A stretch of DNA of 64,000 nucleotides from Paludibacteraceae bacterium (GTDB lineage: Bacteria; Bacteroidota; Bacteroidia; Bacteroidales; Paludibacteraceae): positions 1 to 64,000 of the forward strand of contig JAGBVI010000119.1 in NCBI GenBank assembly GCA_017630395.1. The letters are read 5' to 3'. The position numbers and the translations under genes were made by a program. Under the pieces are notes generated by a model, which was not told the DNA's origin, searched no databases, and worked only from the letters and a program-made list of their open reading frames with translations. Positions 45,869 to 53,451 of this stretch are shown piece after piece (position 1 is the first letter of the stretch; each line of letters opens with the position of its first letter).

Positions 45869-46831
45869 ATGAATAAAAACACAATAATTAAGTGTTCTCT
45901 ATTTCTGTCTTACCTAATTCTGATTGTCACAATTATTTGCTTATGGCACCAAGAACCAACCACGCCGGAGCTCAATCTTTTTTATAATCAAGAAAATGTT
46001 TTAGCCTCACTTCCAGATTATCCTAATAGACATATTAATAAACAGAATTGGAATAAAGGGGTCAATGTAGAATGCGGAGGAAATAGTCGCTTATCTAAAA
46101 ACAAATTTATTATAATCGAACCATGCGACTCCATTAGTATATACGGTTGGGCTATAGACAATGATAGGAATTGTCCAGTAAGCGAAATATATATGGAAGT
46201 GAATAACAAATACATCAAAGGGATTTATGGACTTCCTAGACCTGACATAAAAAGAGAATTAAAAATCCAAGGCTCATCATCAATCGGTTTTGTATTCCAT
46301 TTTGATCGGACCCTTTTGAAAAACGAAAATGGGGAATATTCTCAAAGCATAAAATTTCACATGGTTGACAAAGAAGAAAAAATGACTATTTCGGCAGTGG
46401 AATATACTCCTATATATAAGAACGAAAGACCCAATCTTCCTATTAGAAAGATCAATTCTCCTCATTGGGGGAAAGGACTTGTGATAGAACGAATTTATGG
46501 AGCCACCCTTGACAATGACACTAAAACTATTACTTTAGGCGATGAAGATATTCATATTGGAGGCTGGTACTTAGATTTGGACAACAACCAACAGGTGAAA
46601 AATATGTACATTGCAGTTGGTAATTATTTTTACAAACCAAATTTCATATCAGACAGACAAGATGTTGCGAATTTATTTGGGTTAAACGCCCCTAAAAATA
46701 TAGGGTTTGACGCAATTATTCCACAATATATATTTAGAGACGAAAAAGGAAAACAATTTGAATACATTGAATTTTTTCTAGAAGATCAAAATGGATACAT
46801 TTGTGAGCCTATCAAATTCAATTTAAAATGA
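45869..46831 (+). CDS. Membrane-anchored protein with two GW-motif domains (paralog 2)
   Basis: A protein of 320 residues with one N-terminal membrane helix (about 9-25, CSLFLSYLILIVTIICLW). Two domains follow, about 58-182 and 196-319. Each has the GW motif: IYGWAIDNDRNCPVSEIYMEV and IGGWYLDLDNNQQVKNMYIAV. Each then has an Arg-x-D(I/V) turn (GLPRPDIKREL, SDRQDVANLFGL) and IGF-(V/D) with a following short helix (RTLLKNENGEY, QYIFRDEKGK). It is paralogous to 43605-44552 and 53452-54411. The stop overlaps the LtaS-like gene start as ATGA, so it is translationally coupled to it. I infer an accessory or substrate-binding partner of that transferase. The function is unknown. Confidence 0.7.
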   Translation: MNKNTIIKCSLFLSYLILIVTIICLWHQEPTTPELNLFYNQENVLASLPDYPNRHINKQNWNKGVNVECGGNSRLSKNKFIIIEPCDSISIYGWAIDNDRNCPVSEIYMEVNNKYIKGIYGLPRPDIKRELKIQGSSSIGFVFHFDRTLLKNENGEYSQSIKFHMVDKEEKMTISAVEYTPIYKNERPNLPIRKINSPHWGKGLVIERIYGATLDNDTKTITLGDEDIHIGGWYLDLDNNQQVKNMYIAVGNYFYKPNFISDRQDVANLFGLNAPKNIGFDAIIPQYIFRDEKGKQFEYIEFFLEDQNGYICEPIKFNLK

Positions 46832-48564
46832 ATACTTCCGTAAAAAACTTACTTAATAAAAATAGTACGATTCTTCTATTTTTCATATTTATTCTCATCT
46901 CGTACATTAAGTGTGTGTTATTTGAGCATGTAGTATATTCCGAGATAAATTCTCTATTTCTATGCTATCATCTACCCAAAATAGTCATTTCTATCCTAAT
47001 TGGAAGTCCTATTCTCCTTTTGAAAAATCATAGTAAATGGTATGCTCTTGTCCTATCACTGATAATTGATTGCTGGTTTGTCGCAAATTTCGTCTACAGT
47101 AGATATAATGGTTCACCTATAGACGCAATGGTACTTAGCATGGCAGGAAATATGGATGGTTTCTGGAATAGTGTATTTCTCTTCTTAGAATTCAAGATAG
47201 ACATCTTACCGTTTTTACTTACTTGTTCACTCATCCCATTCCTATTCTTGAAATATCAACAAAAAGAGATTACCACTTTTATATGCGTGCTGCTAAGTTT
47301 ATATCCTCTCTCTTTCTTATCACACTACATGACAGTCAGAGAAAAACAATATTGGACGCCAGAAACCAAATTAGAACCAACAAATTTTGGGAAAATATTC
47401 CATATTGCAACTAACGTTTCAAACCCCAATGAAAATGTATCTCATATTTCATATAAATCAGATGCTGAAGATAACTCAGGAATTCACCTGCTAATTAATG
47501 ATTTAATAGTATTATCAGCTCTACAAAAAAACAACAATGTAAAACAATTAACAGAAAATGAAGTAAATTTATTGCATAAAGAGGGGTACTTCTCTGATTT
47601 ATCAGATTTAAAAAAATTTGACTCCAAACTAATAATTATTTTAGTTGAAAGTATGGAAAGTTGGATTCTTACAGAAGAAGCCATGCCCAATCTATGGAAT
47701 TACATGCAAAAACACAACCATATTTTTGCCTCCAAAATGATTTCGCAAACTCGTTTCGGAGGTTCAGCCGATGGACAAATGATTCTAAATACAGGTCTTC
47801 TCCCTCTTTACTATGGAGCTGCATGTTATCGTTTCCCGGGCAATACATATCCTGCAATTGCAAAACTAGCAAAAGGAAAATCTCTTTGCATACTACCTCA
47901 CAAATTGGATGTATGGAATCAAGTTGGCATGAGTTTGGCCTACGGATATACAGACAATGTTTCTTTGGACCTTGATGACGAAGTTCTATTCCGAGAACTG
48001 AATAAATACATAGAAAAAGATGAATATCAAGTGATTCAACTTCTAACAATGTCAACACATGCCTATTTTGATGCAGTTTCAGCAAAATCTAAATTAAATA
48101 CTGATCCAGATATGCCTTTATACGAACAAAATTACCTGAAAAGTTTTCACTACGTTGATGAACAAATGGGGAAATTTTTAAGCAAAATAGACTCTTCTGA
48201 ATCCTTTAAAAATCTGACAATAGTTATTACCGGAGATCACACAATTTTTCCGAAAGACAAAAGAGATGAATTAATGGAATACTCTAAATCCCATAACAAC
48301 GTATACAATCCGGAAGAATATACTTGCGCACTTATTCTATCGAACAAATTGGATAAACAGACTCACATAGACCAAGTCAGTTATCAAATGGACATTTACC
48401 CCACTCTAACCTCCTTGTTAGAATGTGGATATAAAAATTACAAAGGAATTGGAAAAAACTTACAAGAACGCAAGTTAACTCCTCAAGAAATAGAATACAA
48501 CAATGAAATAGAGTATTCTAACCTAATTATAAGTAGTAACTATTTTGGCTTGAATAATGATTAA
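46828..48564 (+). CDS. LtaS-like sulfatase-fold phosphotransferase (phosphoglycerol/phosphoethanolamine transferase type)
   Basis: A protein of 578 residues. About five membrane helices fill the first 165 residues. From about 265 is an alkaline-phosphatase-superfamily domain: LIIILVESMESWI (metal Glu at 274), ISQTRFGGSADGQMILNTG, LTMSTHAYFD, and VITGDHTIF (Asp470, His471). The layout is that of LTA synthase family proteins, which move phosphoglycerol (or phosphoethanolamine in relatives) from a phospholipid to a glycan. The residue in the nucleophile position appears to be Ser313 in FGGS, where LtaS has Thr. It lies in an operon with GW paralog 2 and a phosphodiesterase-like lipoprotein, overlapping both. 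It probably decorates the surface polysaccharide; the donor head group is unknown. Confidence 0.8.
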   Translation: MNTSVKNLLNKNSTILLFFIFILISYIKCVLFEHVVYSEINSLFLCYHLPKIVISILIGSPILLLKNHSKWYALVLSLIIDCWFVANFVYSRYNGSPIDAMVLSMAGNMDGFWNSVFLFLEFKIDILPFLLTCSLIPFLFLKYQQKEITTFICVLLSLYPLSFLSHYMTVREKQYWTPETKLEPTNFGKIFHIATNVSNPNENVSHISYKSDAEDNSGIHLLINDLIVLSALQKNNNVKQLTENEVNLLHKEGYFSDLSDLKKFDSKLIIILVESMESWILTEEAMPNLWNYMQKHNHIFASKMISQTRFGGSADGQMILNTGLLPLYYGAACYRFPGNTYPAIAKLAKGKSLCILPHKLDVWNQVGMSLAYGYTDNVSLDLDDEVLFRELNKYIEKDEYQVIQLLTMSTHAYFDAVSAKSKLNTDPDMPLYEQNYLKSFHYVDEQMGKFLSKIDSSESFKNLTIVITGDHTIFPKDKRDELMEYSKSHNNVYNPEEYTCALILSNKLDKQTHIDQVSYQMDIYPTLTSLLECGYKNYKGIGKNLQERKLTPQEIEYNNEIEYSNLIISSNYFGLNND

Positions 48565-49414
48565 CAAGAAGTTTTATAATCTTACAATTTTCATCATAAC
48601 TATCTTCTCTCTAATCGGTTGTGAGCAAGAGAATCCATTCGAAGATACAGTTATTGTTGTAGACACAACAATTGTAGAACTCGATACATCTATTGTACTC
48701 ATTGACACAACCATTGTTACTATTGACACAACTATTATACAAGATTGGACTCTTCAATTAAATGCTATTGAATATCCCAACTCAAAAATATGGTATCATG
48801 GAGCCAATACAATCGAAAAAGCAGTAGAAAAAAGCAAGAAATTTGAAGGAATCGAATTAGATGTAAATTTTGATCGCAACAGCAATAATCTTTATGTTTG
48901 TCACAACATTGAAGATACAATTATAGGGCTAACGCTTGAAGAGTGGTTTGATGCACTGCCAGAACCATCCTCCAACTACTTTTGGATAGATTTTAAAAAT
49001 CTGCATATAGACTATGTACATTTAGCATGTGAAAAAATATTATCTATAATAAACAAATACAACCTAAAAAATCGAATATGGGTTGAATATTACAATATCC
49101 CAGAATTAGAAATTGTAAAACAATATGGAATCTATACTATTCTAACAGTAGAAAACTCAGAATACCAACCATATAACTTATTTATTTGGCAATATTTTTT
49201 ACTAGGTAAAATATCTCAATTAAAACCAGAAGCCATAGGGTGCGACCATACCATGTTTAACAATCTAACCAATTTTTTTTCTGACTACCATATTTTCTTA
49301 TGGCATTCTACTGTTATATACACCGATGAATATGCATCAGAAACTCGTAAAATGTGCCAACATCCGGCAGTAAAAGTTGTTTTAGTGGACTACGAAGAAC
49401 CTATAAGCTACTAA
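48557..49414 (+). CDS. Lipoprotein with a GDPD/menorin-like phosphodiesterase domain
   Basis: A protein of 285 residues. Lipoprotein signal ending FSLIGC (Cys22). A linker at 29-63 repeats a DTT(I/V)V-type unit four or five times (TVIVVDTTIVELDTSIVLID). The rest resembles the PLC-like TIM barrels of the GDPD and FAM151/menorin families: WYHGANTIEKAVEKSKKFEG, then IELDVNFDRN (E100, D102), LYVCHNIED (H116) and YFWIDFKNL. His81, Glu100, Asp102 and His116 would be the metal and acid-base residues. The start overlaps the LtaS-like gene by 8 bases, so a linked role is likely, for instance turnover or trimming of the phosphoglycerol made by that enzyme. The family call is by pattern only. Confidence 0.55.
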   Translation: MINKKFYNLTIFIITIFSLIGCEQENPFEDTVIVVDTTIVELDTSIVLIDTTIVTIDTTIIQDWTLQLNAIEYPNSKIWYHGANTIEKAVEKSKKFEGIELDVNFDRNSNNLYVCHNIEDTIIGLTLEEWFDALPEPSSNYFWIDFKNLHIDYVHLACEKILSIINKYNLKNRIWVEYYNIPELEIVKQYGIYTILTVENSEYQPYNLFIWQYFLLGKISQLKPEAIGCDHTMFNNLTNFFSDYHIFLWHSTVIYTDEYASETRKMCQHPAVKVVLVDYEEPISY

Positions 49415-49513
49415 AGAGAATTCACGAAATACACCCCCATTTAAAAGAATTCAATAACTTTATATCCTCTACAAAAATAGTTTCAGACTGACGTGTGTAG
49501 GTAAATTTAACGT

Positions 49514-50320
49514 TCACTTATACCGAATACCCGCTATTGTTCCTTCAATTATGGACTTTATTTTTTCCCACTTATCATCTTGATAAACCAAAATATTTAA
49601 TGGTGTATATAAATAGTAAATTTTCAAAAATAAAAATTTATGAAAATAGTTTGGATACTCTTTCCATAAGACAATTTGAGACATTACAGTATCATGTAAC
49701 CTCTTAGGAGAGTATGAAATAATTCTTTTATTTCCCTTCTTATATGTATTCCCAAAATTTTGATTTAAAATTGCTCCCCCAATTTTAAAAACCTTTCCCC
49801 CGTTTTGATTTATCTTATATCCGAAATCAAGGTCAATTCCATCAACAAAAAATTCTTGTCTAAATCCTCCTAATGAAATCGATTTTTTAAGATCTATAAT
49901 AGAGCCAGAAGTGATAACATATCTGCATGGCTGAAAATTACCATATTCTATCTCTGACTTATTAATTTCAGGACCCGTCTGAACTAAATCTAACTCTTTA
50001 TCATACAAAGACTTAACTTGTTCTAAATAATATTCAAAATTTTCAAAGACACTATCTTGATCCATCGTCAACAAGTGACTAAAACCCTCTTGATTACAAT
50101 ATGCCACAACTTGATTTAATGAATACGAAATCCCACAATTATTATCTTCTCCTAAATATACAATCTTTTCATCTATATCAACCTCATGGAGAAGTCGATC
50201 TTTTATCGGTGTATTCTGCCAAATTACAATTTTCTCAACATAATCATAATAAGCTAAAACATTCCTTTTCAACAATTCTAAATCTGGATAATAAGTTATA
50301 ATACCGGCACACAGCTTCAT
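49514..50320 (-). CDS. Glycosyltransferase family 2 protein (rhamnosyltransferase-like)
   Basis: A protein of 268 residues. The start MKLCAGIITYYPDLELLKRN, then KIVIWQNTPIKDRLL, NNCGISYSLNQVV and HLLTMDQDSVFE are the landmarks of the WbbL/RfbF type of GT2 enzymes, where D-Q-D-S stands for DxD. FRQEFFVDGIDLDFGYKINQNGGKV is the base-binding region. It is a cytosolic transferase adding a sugar to the lipid-linked repeat unit; rhamnose is a guess from family resemblance. It converges with the lipoprotein gene and is divergent from the MBOAT operon. A promoter element lies at 50346-50353. Confidence 0.82.
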   Translation of the reverse strand: MKLCAGIITYYPDLELLKRNVLAYYDYVEKIVIWQNTPIKDRLLHEVDIDEKIVYLGEDNNCGISYSLNQVVAYCNQEGFSHLLTMDQDSVFENFEYYLEQVKSLYDKELDLVQTGPEINKSEIEYGNFQPCRYVITSGSIIDLKKSISLGGFRQEFFVDGIDLDFGYKINQNGGKVFKIGGAILNQNFGNTYKKGNKRIISYSPKRLHDTVMSQIVLWKEYPNYFHKFLFLKIYYLYTPLNILVYQDDKWEKIKSIIEGTIAGIRYK

Positions 50321-50345
50321 AATTCAAATTTTATAAATTACAAAA

Positions 50346-50353
50346 CAAATATA
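50346..50353 (-). promoter_or_regulatory. Promoter -7 element of the GT2 gene
   Basis: Minus strand TATATTTG, 26 bases ahead of the start at 50320. Confidence 0.45.
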
Positions 50354-50445
50354 CAATTTTTTAATTTATTCCATATTAACAATTACTTTTAAAGTAACAA
50401 AGATAAATTTCATCAAAATAAATTTAATTTATATCAAATAAATTT

Positions 50446-50453
50446 TAACTTTG
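50446..50453 (+). promoter_or_regulatory. Possible promoter -7 element of the MBOAT operon
   Basis: TAACTTTG followed by C, 427 bases ahead of the MBOAT start. If used, the transcript would pass through all of repeat copy E. No distal half-site is clear. Confidence 0.35.
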
Positions 50454-50647
50454 CAGAATAATAAATAGAATATTTTAATGTAATTTTTGCAGTCTAATTA
50501 TGATTGTTGTTAGAATTCAAATTAATTATACTAACTAAACAACAAGCAGACATCAGAACTGATTTAATAAAATAATTAAGTACAAAAACGTCCACAATAA
50601 ATTAAAAACATAAAACGTAGATTACGAAAATCACATTAAAAATAATA

Positions 50648-50841
50648 AGAAGTTGTTTAAATTTTATTTTGGGCATATTTGAGAGAGATTTTAAATTTAT
50701 TTTCATTATCCTTTTGTACGAAATAGTAGATTATTATCAAAAAAGAATAATAAAAACAGATTAAAAAGAATCTCAAAGATGCAGAAAAAGAAGAGTGTAA
50801 AGCTCAAAATCAATTTAATAATAAAATTTAAAACAGCTTCT
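50648..50841 (+). repeat. Dispersed palindromic element, copy E (forward orientation)
   Basis: 194 bp from AGAAGTTGTTTAAATTTT to AAATTTAAAACAGCTTCT. The arms GCATATTTGAGAGAGATT and AATCTCAAAGATGC pair; the centre pairs TTTTCATTATCCTTTT with AAAAGAATAATAAAAA with few mismatches. It is closest to copy C. It lies just ahead of the MBOAT gene. AATAAT occurs on both sides, which may be a target duplication or just AT-richness. Confidence 0.88.
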
Positions 50842-50879
50842 AATAATGCAACACAATAAAAGGAAAATAAATATAGGTC

Positions 50880-52298
50880 ATGGTATTCAGTAGTTTGATT
50901 TTTTTGTTTTTGTTTCTACCCGGAACTCTGCTTTTTTACTTTTTAACTCCCAACAAATATAAAAACATACCATTATTCTTATCTAGTATTTTTTTTTATA
51001 CTTGGGGGGAAGGCGACTTAGTAGTTTTACTCCTTTTATCATCTGTTATAAACTATTTTTTAGGAATATATATAGAACAAACCGAAAAGAAAAAATTAGT
51101 TTTAAGCCTAGCACTTGTCATTAATTTTGCCGCCTTAGGATACTACAAATACGCTGATTTCGCCCTAATGAATTACAATTACTTGATAGAATTTCTTGGA
51201 CTATCCTCATTGGGCATCAAAGATTTACCCAATATTGCACTACCAATCGGAATCAGTTTTTATACATTTCAGGCAGTGTCTTACATTATGGACATATACA
51301 GAAAGAAAACTTATGCAAACAAAAATTACATTGAATTTGCCACTTACCTATGTATGTTTCCTCAATTAGTTGCTGGACCTATTGTTAGATATATTGACAT
51401 AGAATCTCAATTTTCAAATAGAAAACCTCAAATTAATGCAGTATCATCCGGCATTGAACGTTTTATTATTGGATTGTCAAAAAAAGTACTAATCGCCAAT
51501 ACAATGGCTCAAATCGCAGATGAAATATTCAATACAAATATTTCTGAGATATCAACCCCCATTGCATGGATAGGAGCTTTTGCTTATGCTATGCAGATTT
51601 ATTTTGACTTTTCCGGATACTCTGATATGGCCATAGGACTTGGAAGAATATTTGGATACAACTTCCCAGAAAACTTCAACTACCCATACATTTCTAATAG
51701 CATAAAAGAATTTTGGAGACGATGGCATATCTCTTTATCATCCTGGTTTAGAGATTATCTATACATTCCTTTAGGAGGAAATAGAGTCGGGAAAATCCGC
51801 ACATTTTTCAATTTATTTATCGTATTTTTTGTAACAGGCCTGTGGCATGGTGCTAGTTGGAATTTTATCGTTTGGGGACTATGGCACGGAACATTCCTAA
51901 TCATAGAACGGATAGGATGGACTAAGGTTTTAGAAAAATCAAACTCCGTTATTCAACATTTATACACACTAACCATTGTCTTAATAGGCTGGGTTATATT
52001 TAGAGCAGACAATCTCCATATAGCTTGGGATTTTATCTACAAAATGTTTTCATTTGATTTCAATAACAGTTATTATACACAATATGCAAAAATAATGACA
52101 ATCAACTCTTTCAATGTATTGATCGCAATTCTTGCAATAGTTCTATCTTTTCCTATATACTCTAATATTGAAAAAATATTTAAACAGAATAATTCTCTAG
52201 ACTGGATATTTAAGATTGGTATAATAGTAATATTCTTACTATCTGTAATATTCATTAACTCTAGCAATTACAATCCATTTATCTATTTTAGATTCTAA
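50880..52298 (+). CDS. MBOAT family O-acyltransferase (AlgI-like)
   Basis: A protein of 472 residues with about eleven membrane helices. The start MVFSSLIFLFLFLPGTLLFYFL is the standard first segment. PIGISFYTFQAVSYIMDIYR, FWRRWHISLSSWFRDYLYIPLGGN and TGLWHGASWNFIVWGLWHG, with the conserved His near 322, are signatures of AlgI/PatA/DltB-type enzymes. It passes an acyl group, usually acetyl, across the inner membrane to a periplasmic partner. The next gene, 4 bases later, encodes an AlgJ-like SGNH protein, its expected partner. The upstream region holds repeat copy E. Confidence 0.9.
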   Translation: MVFSSLIFLFLFLPGTLLFYFLTPNKYKNIPLFLSSIFFYTWGEGDLVVLLLLSSVINYFLGIYIEQTEKKKLVLSLALVINFAALGYYKYADFALMNYNYLIEFLGLSSLGIKDLPNIALPIGISFYTFQAVSYIMDIYRKKTYANKNYIEFATYLCMFPQLVAGPIVRYIDIESQFSNRKPQINAVSSGIERFIIGLSKKVLIANTMAQIADEIFNTNISEISTPIAWIGAFAYAMQIYFDFSGYSDMAIGLGRIFGYNFPENFNYPYISNSIKEFWRRWHISLSSWFRDYLYIPLGGNRVGKIRTFFNLFIVFFVTGLWHGASWNFIVWGLWHGTFLIIERIGWTKVLEKSNSVIQHLYTLTIVLIGWVIFRADNLHIAWDFIYKMFSFDFNNSYYTQYAKIMTINSFNVLIAILAIVLSFPIYSNIEKIFKQNNSLDWIFKIGIIVIFLLSVIFINSSNYNPFIYFRF

Positions 52299-52302
52299 TA
52301 CA

Positions 52303-53436
52303 ATGAAAAAATATTTTTACATATACATCTTTTTTGGAATATTGTTTCTTATTTGCGGAGGAAACTATCTTTTATCTGATATTCAAACCCTTAATATAGA
52401 AAATAAGGCAACAAAATTAACAAGACCAACTATAAATGAAAGTAATGAAGAAATTCCTAATTACCGAATTATACCTTATTACGTCAAAAAGTGTAAAACA
52501 TTTTTTAAAAAATATGAAGAGTTCTATAATGACAATTTTATTCTCAAAGGAATATTCGTAAAATTATACAATAATCTAAAATGGAATATAGCAACAAATC
52601 CCAATCCTAAACAAATTATCGTAGGAGAGGATAATTGGCTGTTTTTGGGGAATTTTTACGATAACATTAATGAAACGATTTTAGGAATTGATACATTTAG
52701 TACACAAGAACTAAAATTAATGGAAGAAGTTCAATTAGAACGCAAAAGATTCTTAGACTCACTAGGAATTGACTACTATATTATGATTGCTCCTGAAAAA
52801 TCAACAATCTACGCAGAAAAATTCCCGATAAAGATGAATGTAGATAGAACAAAAACAGATCAAACCAGAGAACTTTTAACTCGACTAGGAATAACTGTAA
52901 TATTCCCAAAAGATGCATTGCTCGAGAAGAAAAATAATCTTCAACTATATTATAAATACGATTCTCATTGGAATGCAAATGGTGCCTACATAGGCTATTC
53001 TCAATTAATGGATAGCCTAAAAATAAAGCATCCAGAATTACAAAAGCTTTCTATTTCCGACTTTCACATTTCCACAGAATATAAGAATATTGAAAATGAT
53101 TTATCGAACATTCTTTTTATCGAATCTGATTGGGACAATATACCAGAATATGGATTAAAAAATTCTAATACTCTTCTATTAGAAAGAAGATTTGACCAAA
53201 ACAATCCTAAGATTAGGGTACAAAGCACTATTGGAAATACGAAGAAATTAATATCCCTTAATGATTCATACCTTCCTTTATTTGCAACATATATAGGAGA
53301 GTCATTTAAAGAATATGCTATGTATCAATTTGTTGGATTTCCTAACTTTTATTATGAAGTTATACTGAAAGAACGTCCAGACATCGTTGTATTTGAAATT
53401 GTTGAGAGAAGTATTTTTGCCCTTTGTCACAAATAA
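52303..53436 (+). CDS. AlgJ/AlgX-like SGNH acetyltransferase (DHHW-type)
   Basis: A protein of 377 residues with an N-terminal signal anchor (about 4-24, YFYIYIFFGILFLICGGNYLL). Landmarks are QIIVGEDNWLFLGN, DYYIMIAPEKSTIYAEKFP, and YYKYDSHWNANGAYIGY carrying the Asp220/His222 pair of the DHHW group. SLNDSYLPLFATYI follows, with the likely nucleophile Ser322. Such proteins acetylate polysaccharide in the periplasm, taking the acyl group from the MBOAT protein, as in alginate (AlgJ/AlgX) and cellulose systems. It lies 4 bases after the MBOAT gene and 15 bases before GW paralog 3, so all three are probably one operon. The substrate is unknown. Confidence 0.85.
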   Translation: MKKYFYIYIFFGILFLICGGNYLLSDIQTLNIENKATKLTRPTINESNEEIPNYRIIPYYVKKCKTFFKKYEEFYNDNFILKGIFVKLYNNLKWNIATNPNPKQIIVGEDNWLFLGNFYDNINETILGIDTFSTQELKLMEEVQLERKRFLDSLGIDYYIMIAPEKSTIYAEKFPIKMNVDRTKTDQTRELLTRLGITVIFPKDALLEKKNNLQLYYKYDSHWNANGAYIGYSQLMDSLKIKHPELQKLSISDFHISTEYKNIENDLSNILFIESDWDNIPEYGLKNSNTLLLERRFDQNNPKIRVQSTIGNTKKLISLNDSYLPLFATYIGESFKEYAMYQFVGFPNFYYEVILKERPDIVVFEIVERSIFALCHK

Positions 53437-53451
53437 TAAATTGTATAATTA

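Larger units (their letters stand above)
50321..50879. other. Gene-free stretch between divergent GT2 and MBOAT genes
   Basis: A 559 bp stretch. It holds minus- and plus-strand promoter elements (50346-50353; 50446-50453) and repeat copy E (50648-50841), which ends 38 bases before the MBOAT start. No frame is convincing in the remaining AT-rich part. Confidence 0.6.

Noticed and set aside
47669-48085. Minus-strand frame of 138 codons inside the LtaS-like gene
   Set aside because: Antisense shadow over the conserved catalytic domain; no promoter or family features.
50641-50847. Target-site duplication AATAAT around copy E
   Set aside because: The match is offset by one base and made only of A and T in a very AT-rich spacer; other copies show no comparable duplication.
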